Source of the DNA: Lysobacterales bacterium
Lineage (GTDB): Bacteria > Pseudomonadota > Gammaproteobacteria > Xanthomonadales > Xanthomonadaceae
Assembly (NCBI GenBank): GCA_014946745.1
Contig: JADCRD010000003.1
Coordinates: 620,001 to 684,000, forward strand
Length of the DNA: 64,000 nucleotides
Direction of reading: 5' to 3'
In this document: in pieces, positions 8,947 to 18,025 of the stretch
Layout: each line of letters begins with the position of its first letter
How positions within the stretch are numbered: the stretch's first letter is position 1
Position numbers and translations under genes: made by a program
Notes under the pieces: model-generated
What the model was told of the DNA's origin: nothing
The model's database searches: none
Seen by the model: the letters and a program-made list of their open reading frames with translations, nothing else

Positions 8947-9021
8947 GGGCAGCCGCGCATGCTAGCAGCGCGCCGCGTCGACAGCCCGCGGCGGCTGTGT
9001 TCCTGAAGAGGTCTGCTCGCC

Positions 9022-12000
9022 TCAGCGCCGCACGTCCTGCCCAGGTTGGCCGCGCGGAGGAATCGGTTCGGCTCGCAGTGGCGGCAGCGGCGCGTCTTCG
9101 AGGCGCTGCCGCAGGTGAGCCAGGGCGGCCTCCAGCTGGGCGTCTTCGCCCAGGAAGCTCGCCCGTGGCGGGTTGTCGACCGCGATGTCGGGGGCCACGC
9201 CCAGGCCTTCGATCAGCCAGCGGCCGCTGCCGACCTCGAACTGGCCGAACTCGGCGATGCGCGCCACGCCGCCATCGACCAGACGGTTGCGGTCGGACAG
9301 CCAGATGCCGGCGCCGGCCGTGCGCGCGCCGATCACCGGGCCCAGCTGCAGCGCCTTGACCCCGGCCGCGAAGGTCTCGCCGTCGGAATAGGTCAGCGCA
9401 TCGGCGAGCACCACCAGATGGCCACGGAAGGTCTGCTGCATGTTGGTGTAGGGCGCACCGCGCGGCGGCTGCCAGAACGCCCAGGCGCGGCGCAGCAGCT
9501 TCTCGATGATCCAGCTGTCGATGTTGCCGCCGCGGTTGCGGCGCACATCGATGATCAGGCCCTCGCGATCGAACTGGGCGTAGAAGTCGCGGGCGAAGCT
9601 GGCGATGTCCTGCGGGCCCATGGCGCGCAGATGCAGATAGCCGATGCGGCCTTGGGCCGCGCTGCTGACGCGGGCGCGCCGGCCTTCCACCCAGTCGCTG
9701 TAGCGCAGCGCGGCCTCGCGGTCGCTGCGTACCGGCAGCAGCACGGTGCGATGTGGGCTGGCTGCGCCGCGCTGCAGCTCAAGCAGCACCTGCTGGCCGG
9801 CCTGGTTGGCCAGCGCCTGCGCGAGCTCGGCGCGATCCTGGATCGGGCGGCCGTTGACGGCCAGCAGCCGATCGCCGCCGCGCGCGTCCACGCCCGGCTG
9901 GACCAGCGGGCTGCGTTCGCCCGGCAGTTCGGGGTCGCTGCGGTAGATGTGCTCGATGAACAGGCCGCGCGCATCCGCGCCGATCTGCGCGCCGAGCGCG
10001 GCCGGCACCGGCGCGTCGGGTGAGCTGCGGTACTCGCCGGGGCGGATCTGCGAGTGCAGCAGACCGACTTCGGCAATCATCTGCGCCAGCAGGTCGTCCA
10101 GCTCGATGCGGTCCTGGACGCGCGGCAGCAGCGCGGCGTACTTGCCGCGGATGGCGTCCCAGTCGAGCCCGCGCATCGCCGGGTCGAAGCTGAATTCGCG
10201 GTGCATGCGCCAGGCGTCGTCGAACATCTGCGCCCACTCTTCGCGCGGGTCGTTGGGCAGGCGCCAGTCGGCGAGCTTCAGGGTGGCCCGCGACAGGTCC
10301 TCCGGCGCCTTGGCGCCGGCCTCTACGATCTGCAGCTCGCCGATGCCGGCGTTGTCCGGCTTCGCGCGCAGCAGCAGGAGCTTCTTGCCGTCGGCCGAGA
10401 GCGCGTAATCCGCGAGCCCGGCAGCGAAGGTCTCGGGCTTCGGCGGGGCGTTGCCGATGCTGAGTGTGCGCAGCTGGGCCAGGCTGCCCGGCGCGCTGTC
10501 GCGCTCCAGAAAGTAGAGACGCGCGTCGTCCGCGCTCAGCTCGCTGTAGTTTCCCGCTGGCAGCGGCGCCTCGAACAGACGCTCGGCGAGACTCTCCCAG
10601 ACGAGGGGCTGGGTGTCATTGTCCTTCTCGTCGCCCTTGCCTTTCTCCTCGCCTGCCGGCGCGGCGGGATCGAGCTCGGTGGTGGGCGCGAACGGGAAGC
10701 GTGCCTTCGGATCCAGCGCCAGCGCGTACAGCCGGTTGCGGCGATCGAAGAAGGGCCCGGTGTTGCGGTCGCCCCAGGGCCCGGGCACCGAGCTTGCGTA
10801 GCTGCGGCTGGCCAGGAAGTAGAGGAAGGCGCCGTCGCGCGAGAACGCCGTCGACACCGTCGGATAGCGATCCGAGGTGAGCGTCGCGCGGCGGCCGCTG
10901 GCGGCCTCGATCAGGAGGAGCTGCGGGATCAGCCGCGGCGAGTCCACCCGCAGCACCGCGAGATGACGGCTGTCCGGCGACCAGTCGATCTCGGCATAGG
11001 CGTCGTCGCGGGCGAACTCGCCGTGGTCGACCTCGCGGTTGCGGCCGCTGGCCAGCTCCAGCACGAACAGCCGGCCGGCCTTGTCGGTGTGCGCCAGCAG
11101 GCGGCCATCGGGCGAGGGAAACAGGCGGAACCGGTAGCTGCCCTCGTCGCCGAGCACGCGCTCCGCGCCTGGGCTGCCGTCGGCCGGATAGCGCCACAGC
11201 TCGCTGCGGCCCTCGATGTCGGTGAGCGCATACACATGGCGGGCGTCCTTCGGCACCACCGCTTCGCGCAAACGCGCGCCAGGCGGGGCGTTCAACTCGA
11301 TGCGGCGCAGGCTGTCGAGGCCGACCAGCACCGCGCTGCCGCGCGCGCTGAGGACGGCGCGGCTGCCGTCGGCGGCCAGCGTCGCGCTCTGCAGGTACTT
11401 GAGCGGCTCCGTCAGCTGGCGCTCGCGCGTCTGCGCCAAGTCCGAGCCCAGGCGGATGTCGAGCCTGCGGTTCTCGCCGCTGGCGAGGTCCAGCAGGCGC
11501 AGGTCGGCGCCGTGCTGGTAGACCACCCGCCCGCCCTGGGCGCTCGGGCGGCGCACGTCGAAGTCGCTGTGGTCGGTCAGCGCCTGCGGCGCGTCGCTGC
11601 CGTTCCAGCGCCACAGATGGGTCAGGCCCTCGCGTTCACCGAGGATCAGCAGCTGGCCGTCGACGAACAGCGGACGCTGCGGGTTGCTGAGGCCCGGCGG
11701 CTGCAGGCGCTGGGCTTCCTGCTTGGAGCCGAGCTGCCACTGCCACAGCTGGGCCGCCGCGCCGCCCACGTAGTCGCGGGCATTGTCGTTGGTGACGGCG
11801 AGCCCGAAGCGGCTGAAGTAGAGGCGCCCGCCCTCGGCATCGAAGGCTGCCTCGCGGGCGTCGGCGAGCGGCAGGGTTTCGGTGGCGCCGCTGGCCGGAT
11901 CGACCAGGCGCAGCACCCGCATCCACGAGGGGCCGACGGTGGCCTCGCTGGCGTAGACCACGCGGCCGTCGGGCGCGAAGCCCTGCACCCAGACGCGGGC

Positions 12001-12318
12001 GTTTTCGAAGGACAGACGCTTGGGCGCGCCGCCCGCGACCGGCATCGCATACACCTCGGGTGCGCCTTCGTAGCTGGCGACAAAGGCCAGGGTGCGGCCG
12101 TCCGGCGACAGCGCCGCCTGGGCCTCTTCCGCCGGGTGCGTGGTCAAGCGCTGCGCCAGCCCGCCCTGCGTGGACACCCGCCACAGATCGCCTTCGGCGG
12201 TGAACACCACGGTGTCGCCGTGGATCGCCGGATCGCGATACCAGCCCTCAGTGGCCCCGGCCGGCAGGGAGACACACAGCAGCAGGCCGGCACGCACCGG
12301 CAGACCAGGAAAGGACAT
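9022..12318 (-). CDS. tricorn-like S41 protease with beta-propellers, secreted
   Basis: 1098 residues. A signal peptide (AGLLLCVSLPAGATEG) is followed by two propeller regions with repeated PDG/SPDGR blades (LSPDGRTLAFV, FAPDGRVVYAS, PSPDGRLLAHT, WSPDSRHLAVL). A tricorn core, a PDZ domain (about residues 785-845) and a C-terminal S41 protease domain follow. Catalytic candidates are H755 (LLHSQIRPGEY), S978 (TYSDGETF) and a glutamate near 1037 (LIEGLGVAPD), matching the tricorn His/Ser/Glu layout. Archaeal tricorn is cytosolic and trims proteasome products; the leader here implies periplasmic degradation of peptides. A charged insert near residue 555 (GEEKGKGDEKDNDTQ) links blades. It is probably monocistronic. 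Confidence 0.9.
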   Translation of the reverse strand: MSFPGLPVRAGLLLCVSLPAGATEGWYRDPAIHGDTVVFTAEGDLWRVSTQGGLAQRLTTHPAEEAQAALSPDGRTLAFVASYEGAPEVYAMPVAGGAPKRLSFENARVWVQGFAPDGRVVYASEATVGPSWMRVLRLVDPASGATETLPLADAREAAFDAEGGRLYFSRFGLAVTNDNARDYVGGAAAQLWQWQLGSKQEAQRLQPPGLSNPQRPLFVDGQLLILGEREGLTHLWRWNGSDAPQALTDHSDFDVRRPSAQGGRVVYQHGADLRLLDLASGENRRLDIRLGSDLAQTRERQLTEPLKYLQSATLAADGSRAVLSARGSAVLVGLDSLRRIELNAPPGARLREAVVPKDARHVYALTDIEGRSELWRYPADGSPGAERVLGDEGSYRFRLFPSPDGRLLAHTDKAGRLFVLELASGRNREVDHGEFARDDAYAEIDWSPDSRHLAVLRVDSPRLIPQLLLIEAASGRRATLTSDRYPTVSTAFSRDGAFLYFLASRSYASSVPGPWGDRNTGPFFDRRNRLYALALDPKARFPFAPTTELDPAAPAGEEKGKGDEKDNDTQPLVWESLAERLFEAPLPAGNYSELSADDARLYFLERDSAPGSLAQLRTLSIGNAPPKPETFAAGLADYALSADGKKLLLLRAKPDNAGIGELQIVEAGAKAPEDLSRATLKLADWRLPNDPREEWAQMFDDAWRMHREFSFDPAMRGLDWDAIRGKYAALLPRVQDRIELDDLLAQMIAEVGLLHSQIRPGEYRSSPDAPVPAALGAQIGADARGLFIEHIYRSDPELPGERSPLVQPGVDARGGDRLLAVNGRPIQDRAELAQALANQAGQQVLLELQRGAASPHRTVLLPVRSDREAALRYSDWVEGRRARVSSAAQGRIGYLHLRAMGPQDIASFARDFYAQFDREGLIIDVRRNRGGNIDSWIIEKLLRRAWAFWQPPRGAPYTNMQQTFRGHLVVLADALTYSDGETFAAGVKALQLGPVIGARTAGAGIWLSDRNRLVDGGVARIAEFGQFEVGSGRWLIEGLGVAPDIAVDNPPRASFLGEDAQLEAALAHLRQRLEDAPLPPLRAEPIPPRGQPGQDVRR

Positions 12319-12400
12319 CGGCGAAACCCTCGGCGGACGATGCCCCGAGTGTCTGCGGCGGGCGTGAGCGCGGCAATGGTCGATGGTTGGGATTGGAGCC

Positions 12401-12501
12401 GGGATTGGGGATTGGGGATTGGGGAGAAGCGCGACATCGATGCGTGCCGCGAGCGTGGTAGCCCGGCTTCAACGAATCCCCAATCCCGAATCCCCAACCC
12501 C
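12401..12501. repeat. inverted pair of GGGATTGGGG arrays
   Basis: Left arm at 12401-12424 reads GGGATTGGGG repeated as about three 8-mer units; right arm at 12475-12501 is its inverse (AATCCCC/AATCCCG units). About 50 bp of non-repeated sequence lies between. The element fills the gap between the tricorn gene start and the hslO stop and is a member of the dispersed family described in the findings. Confidence 0.85.
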
Positions 12502-12506
12502 GGCCC

Positions 12507-13421
12507 TTACTGCACCGTCCCCGCCGTATCGCTGCCGCCGCCGGCGAACAGCTGCTCCAGGTCAACCGGGTCGAAGTGGTAGTGCTGGCCGCAGAACTCG
12601 CAGATCACCTCGACGCGGCCGTCCTCCTGCAGCGAATCGAAAGCTTCCTGTCGGCCCAGCGAGAGCAGCATGCCGCCGACGCGGGCGCGGGTGCAGGAGC
12701 AGCCGAAGGCCAGCGCATCCTGCTGCAGCAGGCGCACGCCCTCCTCATGGAACAGGCGGTAGAGCAGGGTTTCTGCCGGCAGCGCCAGCAGCTCATCGCG
12801 GCCGAGGGTGTCGAACAGGGCCTGGGCGCGGGGCCAGGCATCGGGCTCCTCACTGGCGCCGGGCAGCTGCTGCAGGATCAGGCCGCAGGCGCGCGCACCG
12901 TCGGCCGCCAGCAGGATGCGCGTGGGCAGCTGCTCGCTCTGCCCGAAATAGCCCTCGAAGGCTTCCGCCAGACTGCGCGCGTCGAGCGCCACCAGGCCCT
13001 GGTAGCGCTGCGGTTCGCGCTGCACGCCCAGCGTGTTCTCGATGGTGATCGCCAGCATCGAGTCGGCGCCAAAGTGGCGCGGGTCGAGCGGCTCGGGCAG
13101 GGGCTCCTCGAAGCGCGCCAGGCCGCGCAGGCGGCCCTGCGAGGTGCACTCGGCGAACAGGGTGCGCAGCGCGCCGCTGCCGCGCAGCTGGATCGACAGC
13201 CGGCCGTCGACCTTGACGTGACCCGTGAACATCGCCGCCGCAGCGCAGGCCTCGCCCAGCAGGGCGGCGACGGGCTCGGGATACTCCGCGCGGGCGCGGA
13301 TCGCCTGCCAGGCGGCGTCGAGTCGCACATGCACGCCGCGCAGCCCGCTGCGCTCCAGCAGGAAGCGGCTCAGCACGCCGTCGGTGTCGGCCGCAGCCGC
13401 GGGGGTCGCCTCGGAAGCCAT
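12507..13421 (-). CDS. hslO: Hsp33 redox-activated chaperone
   Basis: 304-residue cytosolic holdase that binds unfolding proteins once oxidised. The C-terminal redox switch has the four zinc cysteines C241-S-C243 and C274-E-F-C277. The N-terminal domain has the family's GHVKVDGRLSIQLRG and GADSMLAITIENTLG segments. The start is the ATG at 13421; a 20-residue upstream extension is possible but would overlap the divergent mtgA leader. The C-terminal tail beyond the zinc domain is short and Gly/Ser-rich. It is divergent from mtgA with only 12 bp between start codons, so the two promoters must overlap the opposing genes or leaders. Confidence 0.95.
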   Translation of the reverse strand: MASEATPAAAADTDGVLSRFLLERSGLRGVHVRLDAAWQAIRARAEYPEPVAALLGEACAAAAMFTGHVKVDGRLSIQLRGSGALRTLFAECTSQGRLRGLARFEEPLPEPLDPRHFGADSMLAITIENTLGVQREPQRYQGLVALDARSLAEAFEGYFGQSEQLPTRILLAADGARACGLILQQLPGASEEPDAWPRAQALFDTLGRDELLALPAETLLYRLFHEEGVRLLQQDALAFGCSCTRARVGGMLLSLGRQEAFDSLQEDGRVEVICEFCGQHYHFDPVDLEQLFAGGGSDTAGTVQ

Positions 13422-13433
13422 TAGGATGCCGCC

Positions 13434-14186
13434 ATGTCGAATCGAGCCCGCCATCATGGGGACGCGCGAAAGCGCCCGCAAGCACAGCGCACCTCAAGGA
13501 CGCGGCGCTGGCTGCGCCGCGCAGCGCTGCTGAGCCTGGTCCTGCTGCTTCTGCCGGTCCTGGCGGTCGGGCTGCTGCGCTTCGTCGATCCGCCGACCTC
13601 GGCCTTCATGCTGGCCTACCGGATCGAGAGCGGCGAAGCGGCCGACTACCGCTGGCGTCCGCTCGACGAAATCGCCCCGGCGCTGGCGATCGCGGTGGTG
13701 GCCGCCGAGGATCAGCGCTTCCCGCAGCACTCGGGCTTCGACGTCGAGGCCATCCGCAGTGCGCTGGAAGAAGCCCGCGACGGCGGCCGCGTGCGCGGGG
13801 CCAGCACGCTGAGCCAGCAGGTGGCGAAGAACCTGTTCCTGTGGGAAACCTCGAGCTGGCCGCGCAAGGCGGCCGAGGCGGGTCTGACAGTCCTGATCGA
13901 AGCGCTGTGGTCCAAGCGGCGCATTCTGGAGATGCACCTGAACCTCGCCGAGTTCGGCGTCGGCGTCTACGGGGCCGAGGCCGCGGCCCAGCGCTACTTC
14001 GGCAAGCCGGCGGTCGCGCTGACGCCCTTCGAGGCTGCCCGGCTGGCGGTGGTGCTGCCCTCGCCGAAGCGCTACAGCGCGCTGCGTCCAGGGCCGCAGC
14101 TGCAGCAGCGCGCCGCATGGGTGCAGCGCCAGATGCGCCAGCTCGGCGGGCCCGCCTACCTGCGCGACTGCTGCGGCCCCGAGTAG
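13434..14186 (+). CDS. mtgA: monofunctional peptidoglycan transglycosylase
   Basis: 250-residue inner-membrane enzyme that polymerises lipid II glycan strands. A basic N-terminus is followed by one transmembrane helix (LLSLVLLLLPVLAVGLL, about residues 33-50). The GT51 motifs are present: AAEDQRFPQHSGFD (catalytic Glu about residue 90), GASTLSQQVAKNLFL, KRRILEMHLNLAEFG and GVYGAEAAAQRYFGK. There is no transpeptidase domain, which separates it from class A PBPs. The ATG at 13434 follows an AGGAT sequence. Confidence 0.95.
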   Translation: MSNRARHHGDARKRPQAQRTSRTRRWLRRAALLSLVLLLLPVLAVGLLRFVDPPTSAFMLAYRIESGEAADYRWRPLDEIAPALAIAVVAAEDQRFPQHSGFDVEAIRSALEEARDGGRVRGASTLSQQVAKNLFLWETSSWPRKAAEAGLTVLIEALWSKRRILEMHLNLAEFGVGVYGAEAAAQRYFGKPAVALTPFEAARLAVVLPSPKRYSALRPGPQLQQRAAWVQRQMRQLGGPAYLRDCCGPE

Positions 14187-14240
14187 CGCCTGCCTGCTAG
14201 CATGCGCGGCCGATTGGACAAAGACGGAACGAGTGAGCCC

Positions 14241-15221
14241 GTGAACCCGCGCCTGACCGTGGTAGTGCCTGCATACAACGAGGGTGAAGGCCTGCGTGCC
14301 TTCCATGCGCGCACGCGCGCGGCACTGGATGCGCTGCCCGATATCGAGGGCGAGATCCTGTACATCGACGACGGCAGCCGTGACAACACCTGGCAGGTCA
14401 TGCTCGCGCTGGTGAGTGAAGATCCGCGCTGCGGTGCCCTGCGGCTGGCGCGCAACTTCGGCAAAGAGCTGGCGCTCACCGCCGGCCTCGATGCGGTCGA
14501 TGCCGATGCCGCGGTGGTCATCGACGCCGATCTGCAGGACCCGCCCGAGCTAATCGCCGACTTCGTCGCGCGCTGGCGTGAAGGTTTTGACGTGGTCTAC
14601 GGCACCCGTCTGGAGCGCGAGGGCGAAACCTGGCTGAAGCGCTTCACGGCGGCCGGGTTCTATCGGCTGATGGAGCGCATGTCGTCGACCCCGGTGCCGC
14701 GCGATACCGGCGATTTCCGTCTGCTGTCGCGTGCGGCGCTGGATGCGCTGCGCCAGATTCGCGAGCGCCACCGCTTCATGAAGGGCCTGTTCGCCTGGGT
14801 GGGATACCGTCAATGCGCGATCGGCTACCACCGCGATCCGCGCCACGCCGGCACCAGCAAGTTCAACTACTGGAAGCTCTGGAACTTCGCGATCGAGGGC
14901 ATCACCTCCTTCAGCACCGTGCCGCTGCGGATCGGCACGTACATCGGCGGGCTGGCCGCGCTCGCGGCCTTCGTTTTCGGCCTGGTGATCATCGCCAAGA
15001 CCCTGCTTTGGGGCGATCCGGTGGCGGGCTATCCCTCGCTGATGACGGTCGTCCTCTTTCTGGGCGGCCTGCAGCTGATGGCGCTGGGCGTAATCGGCGA
15101 GTATCTCGGCCGCCTCTACATGGAGGCCAAGCAGCGCCCGCTGTACCTGATCGAGACGGCGCTGAAGCCCGCGGCACGCGCGGCTGCGCCCGCGAGTGCG
15201 CGCGCTGTCGCGAGCGTCTGA
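14241..15221 (+). CDS. GT2 polyprenyl-phosphate glycosyltransferase (GtrB/DPM1-like)
   Basis: 326-residue membrane-anchored glycosyltransferase. The GT-A N-domain starts LTVVVPAYNEGEGL, with the metal-binding IDADLQDPPELI segment near residues 95-106 and a DTGDFRLLSRAAL motif. Two C-terminal transmembrane helices (GGLAALAAFVFGLVIIAKTL and VVLFLGGLQLMALGVIGEYL) place it with the GtrB/ArnC/DPM1 group, which transfers a sugar from a nucleotide donor to undecaprenyl phosphate. The GTG at 14241 has a better ribosome-binding site (GGAACGAG) than the ATG at 14202. A sigma-factor gene begins 5 bp after its stop, suggesting co-transcription. The sugar is unknown. Confidence 0.85.
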   Translation: MNPRLTVVVPAYNEGEGLRAFHARTRAALDALPDIEGEILYIDDGSRDNTWQVMLALVSEDPRCGALRLARNFGKELALTAGLDAVDADAAVVIDADLQDPPELIADFVARWREGFDVVYGTRLEREGETWLKRFTAAGFYRLMERMSSTPVPRDTGDFRLLSRAALDALRQIRERHRFMKGLFAWVGYRQCAIGYHRDPRHAGTSKFNYWKLWNFAIEGITSFSTVPLRIGTYIGGLAALAAFVFGLVIIAKTLLWGDPVAGYPSLMTVVLFLGGLQLMALGVIGEYLGRLYMEAKQRPLYLIETALKPAARAAAPASARAVASV

Positions 15222-15226
15222 AGTCC

Positions 15227-15769
15227 ATGCCGTCGGAGGTGAAACTCCGTCTGGAGGCGCTGCTGGCTCGATTCGGCGCCCGCGTGCGCGCCCAGATCGA
15301 GTCCAACCGATTGAATCAGCACGGAATCGACCCCGAGGACGTGGAGCAGGAGGTGCGCATCCGGCTGTGGAAAACGCTGGAGCGTGACCCAAACGCCGAA
15401 CTCCCTGCGTCTTATGTCCAGAGAACGGTGGCCAGTGCCTTGGTCGATGCGGTGCGGCGCGCTCAGGTGCGCCCCACCGAGGCGCTTCCGGAGACAGAGG
15501 ACGGCGTCGTCGATCTGCCGGGCCTGGGCCACGGTCCCGATCGCAGCACGCTCGACGCCCAGCACGTCGAGCATCTGCGCAGCTGCATGCAGGCCCTGCC
15601 GCCCCGACGGCGCCTGCCGCTGCAGTTGTACTTGCAGGGCTATGCGCTGCAGGAGATTGCCGATCTCACCGATCTCACCTTGGATGCGGCCCGCAAGCTG
15701 GTGTACCGCGGGCTGGACGAAATCAAACAGCGCCTGTCGGCGCTTGGACTGGACGACTTCGATGACTGA
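15227..15769 (+). CDS. sigma-70 family (ECF-like) RNA polymerase sigma factor
   Basis: 180 residues. The region 2 segment (GIDPEDVEQEVRIRLWKTL) and region 4 helix-turn-helix (LPLQLYLQGYALQEIADLTDLTLDAARKLVYRGLDEIKQRL) are clear and the linker between them is short, as in ECF sigma factors. Its stop overlaps the start of the next gene by 8 bases, so a sigma/anti-sigma pair is likely. It follows the GT2 gene closely, so the regulon may involve the envelope; that is inference. Confidence 0.82.
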   Translation: MPSEVKLRLEALLARFGARVRAQIESNRLNQHGIDPEDVEQEVRIRLWKTLERDPNAELPASYVQRTVASALVDAVRRAQVRPTEALPETEDGVVDLPGLGHGPDRSTLDAQHVEHLRSCMQALPPRRRLPLQLYLQGYALQEIADLTDLTLDAARKLVYRGLDEIKQRLSALGLDDFDD

Positions 15770-16232
15770 CGCGCCTGCCCCCCGCCGCCTCGCCGAGCTT
15801 TACCGCGCCAGCATGGCGCAGTCCCCGGCCGCAGACGCCGAGGCCCTGCTGTCCGCCCTCGACGGCCGCGGCAGCCGTGAATCGCGCGATGAGATCCTGA
15901 GCCAGGCCGCACAGAACCCCGCGCAGGCCGCCCTGCTGCGCACCCTCGCCGATCTGCGCGGCGACGTGGATCTGCTGCAGCGCGAAGTAGCCGGTCTGCG
16001 CCGGCGCACAAGCGCCCGCCCCCGGCCGGTCTGGGCGGCGCTCGCTGCCTCCTGCGCCTTGGCTGCGGTCGTGGCGTTTGGTCTCAAGACGCCCGATACC
16101 GCTCCCGGAGTCGACGCCGCCGTGGCCCAGCAGGCGATCGACAATGCCGATCGGATCACCGTGGTCTCGTTCGAAGGGCCGGCCGAAGTCCGCCCTGAAG
16201 ACACGCTGTTCCGCGGTGACTTTGACTCCTGA
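15762..16232 (+). CDS. putative anti-sigma factor, single-pass membrane protein
   Basis: 156 residues. The ATG lies inside the end of the sigma-factor gene (8-base overlap), which implies translational coupling. There is an N-terminal cytoplasmic helical part of about 85 residues, one transmembrane helix (VWAALAASCALAAVVAFGL, about residues 89-107) and a short periplasmic tail. No zinc HxxxCxxC motif is visible, so it is not a ZAS-type anti-sigma. The role rests on gene order and topology. Confidence 0.6.
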   Translation: MTDAPAPRRLAELYRASMAQSPAADAEALLSALDGRGSRESRDEILSQAAQNPAQAALLRTLADLRGDVDLLQREVAGLRRRTSARPRPVWAALAASCALAAVVAFGLKTPDTAPGVDAAVAQQAIDNADRITVVSFEGPAEVRPEDTLFRGDFDS

Positions 16233-16336
16233 TCGCGGTTCTGTGGCCAGCGCGCTCGTGGGCGAGGCCTGCTGAAGCCCGCAACTCCCTGACTGCGTCC
16301 GCAAGCGACCTCATCGGCCGAGCTAGACTGCGCTGC

Positions 16337-16930
16337 ATGGTTGCTCGCGATCTGCCGCTGTTTCCCTTGCGCACCGTGCTGTTCCCCGGCGGGGACCTGC
16401 GTCTGCGCGTGTTCGAGCCGCGCTACCTGGACCTTGTGCGTGAGTGCAGCCGGCAGGGCTCGCCGTTTGGCGTCAGCCTGATTCTTGAGGGCGTTGAGGC
16501 CGGTGGCCCGGCCCTGCCGGCCGCCGTCGGCACCACCGCCCGGATCGTCGACTTCTACACCCTGCCGGATGGCCTGCTTGGCCTGCGCTGCATCGGCGAA
16601 TCCCGTTTCCGAGTGCGCCAGACCCGCATGCGCGACACCGGCCTGATCATCGGTGAGATCGAGTCGCTCGAAGCTTTTAAGCCAGAGCCGGTGGCGCCGC
16701 AGCACGGCCTGTTGGCACAGCTGCTGGAGCGACTGCTGGCGCACTTCGGCGGGCCGCACGGCGACGCGGGCAAGGCCGAGCTGGACGACGCCCATTGGGT
16801 CAGCTTCCGCTTGGCGGAGATGCTGCCGTTCGAGAACGAGGCGCGGCAGACGCTGCTTGCACTCGACTCCGCCGAGGAGAGGCTGGATCGCATCCTCGAT
16901 GCACTGCCCGGGTTCCAGAGCGAAGGCTGA
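16337..16930 (+). CDS. stand-alone LON substrate-binding domain protein
   Basis: 197 residues. It begins LPLFPLRTVLFPGGDLRLRVFEPRYLDL, the typical opening of the LON N-terminal (LAN) domain, and continues with GVSLILEG, RIVDF and GLRCIGESRFRV. There is no AAA+ or Ser-Lys protease domain, so it is the short form found in many proteobacteria, where the function is not settled (peptide or substrate binding). It stands alone after the sigma/anti-sigma pair. Confidence 0.9.
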   Translation: MVARDLPLFPLRTVLFPGGDLRLRVFEPRYLDLVRECSRQGSPFGVSLILEGVEAGGPALPAAVGTTARIVDFYTLPDGLLGLRCIGESRFRVRQTRMRDTGLIIGEIESLEAFKPEPVAPQHGLLAQLLERLLAHFGGPHGDAGKAELDDAHWVSFRLAEMLPFENEARQTLLALDSAEERLDRILDALPGFQSEG

Positions 16931-17011
16931 AAGCGGGTTCAGACGTGGGCGGCCGCGAGCCGGCCTACGTGTAAGATGCCGCCGCTATCGGCTGCCAACG
17001 TGCTCACTTCG

Positions 17012-18025
17012 ATGCGATTCATTCTCTCGATCCCCGCCCTGGCCGCGGCCCTGGCGCTGGCCCTCACGCCCACGCCGTCCCTCGCCTCAGCGCGTCCCGC
17101 CCTGAGCGCGGAAGCCCGTGCGGCCTTCATCGCCGAGGCCGCCGAAAAGCACGCCATCGAGCCCGCCGAAATCGAGCGCTGGCTGGGTGAGGCGCGCTAC
17201 CAGCAGTCGATCATCGACGCCATCACCCGTCCCGCTGAGGCCAAGCCTTGGCGCGACTACCGGCCGATCTTCATGAACGAGCGGCGCATCAGTGACGGCC
17301 GCGCGTTCCTGCGCGAGCACTGGGATCTGTTGGCCCGCATCGAAACCGATACCGGCGTGCCGGCCGAAATGATCGTCGCCATCATGGGCGTCGAGACCAG
17401 CTATGGCCGCATCACCGGCAGCCACCGCGTGCTGGATGCGCTGTACACGCTTGGCCTGTTCTACCCGCCGCGCGAGGCCTTCTTCCGCGGCGAGCTGGCG
17501 ACGATCTTCAAGCTCGCCCAGGAAGAGAACATCGACCTCAACACCGCCAAAGGCAGCTACGCCGGCGCGATGGGCTGGGGCCAGTTCATGCCGTCCTCGT
17601 ACCGCGCCTATGCCGTCGACGGCGATGGCGATGGCCGCCGCGACCTGTGGGGCTCGCTGCCGGACATCACCGCCTCCATCGCCAACTATTTCGTCGCCCA
17701 CGGCTGGGAGCGCGGTCGCCCGGTCGTGGTCCCAGCGAAGTTCGAGGCGGCCGAGGAGTTCGTGCCCGGCAATCTGGAGGCCACCCATCGCCTCGCTGAT
17801 CTTGCTGAACGCGGCTACCGGCCCAAGCAGGCGGTCGGCGCTGATTTCTCGGCGACAGTGCTGAACCTCGACGGCTCAGCAGGCCGCGAGCACTGGATCG
17901 CGTTCAAGAACTTCTACGTGATCTCGCGCTACAACCGCAGTCAGCTGTACTCGCTGGCGGTGTTCCAGCTGGCCGGCGAGATCGCGCAGGCGCGTCCGGA
18001 CGGCGCGACCCCGCTGGCGCCGTGA
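17012..18025 (+). CDS. mltB: lytic murein transglycosylase B
   Basis: 337-residue GH103 enzyme that cleaves the MurNAc-GlcNAc bond to give anhydro ends. There is a signal peptide (ILSIPALAAALALALTPTPSLASA). The catalytic glutamate is in MGVETSYGRI, and SYAGAMGWGQFMPSSYRAYAVDGDGDG carries the calcium-binding-like loop typical of MltB. There is no lipobox, so it should be periplasmic and soluble. The start at 17012 gives the clean leader; 12 more codons are open upstream. The stop overlaps the rlpA start (TGATG), so the two wall enzymes are coupled. Confidence 0.94.
   Translation: MRFILSIPALAAALALALTPTPSLASARPALSAEARAAFIAEAAEKHAIEPAEIERWLGEARYQQSIIDAITRPAEAKPWRDYRPIFMNERRISDGRAFLREHWDLLARIETDTGVPAEMIVAIMGVETSYGRITGSHRVLDALYTLGLFYPPREAFFRGELATIFKLAQEENIDLNTAKGSYAGAMGWGQFMPSSYRAYAVDGDGDGRRDLWGSLPDITASIANYFVAHGWERGRPVVVPAKFEAAEEFVPGNLEATHRLADLAERGYRPKQAVGADFSATVLNLDGSAGREHWIAFKNFYVISRYNRSQLYSLAVFQLAGEIAQARPDGATPLAP

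Noticed and set aside
10054-12582. 842-codon open frame on the plus strand
   Set aside because: It is antisense to the tricorn-like protease gene, has Ala/Arg/Gln/Val-rich composition with no domain, and is explained by high third-position GC in the real gene.
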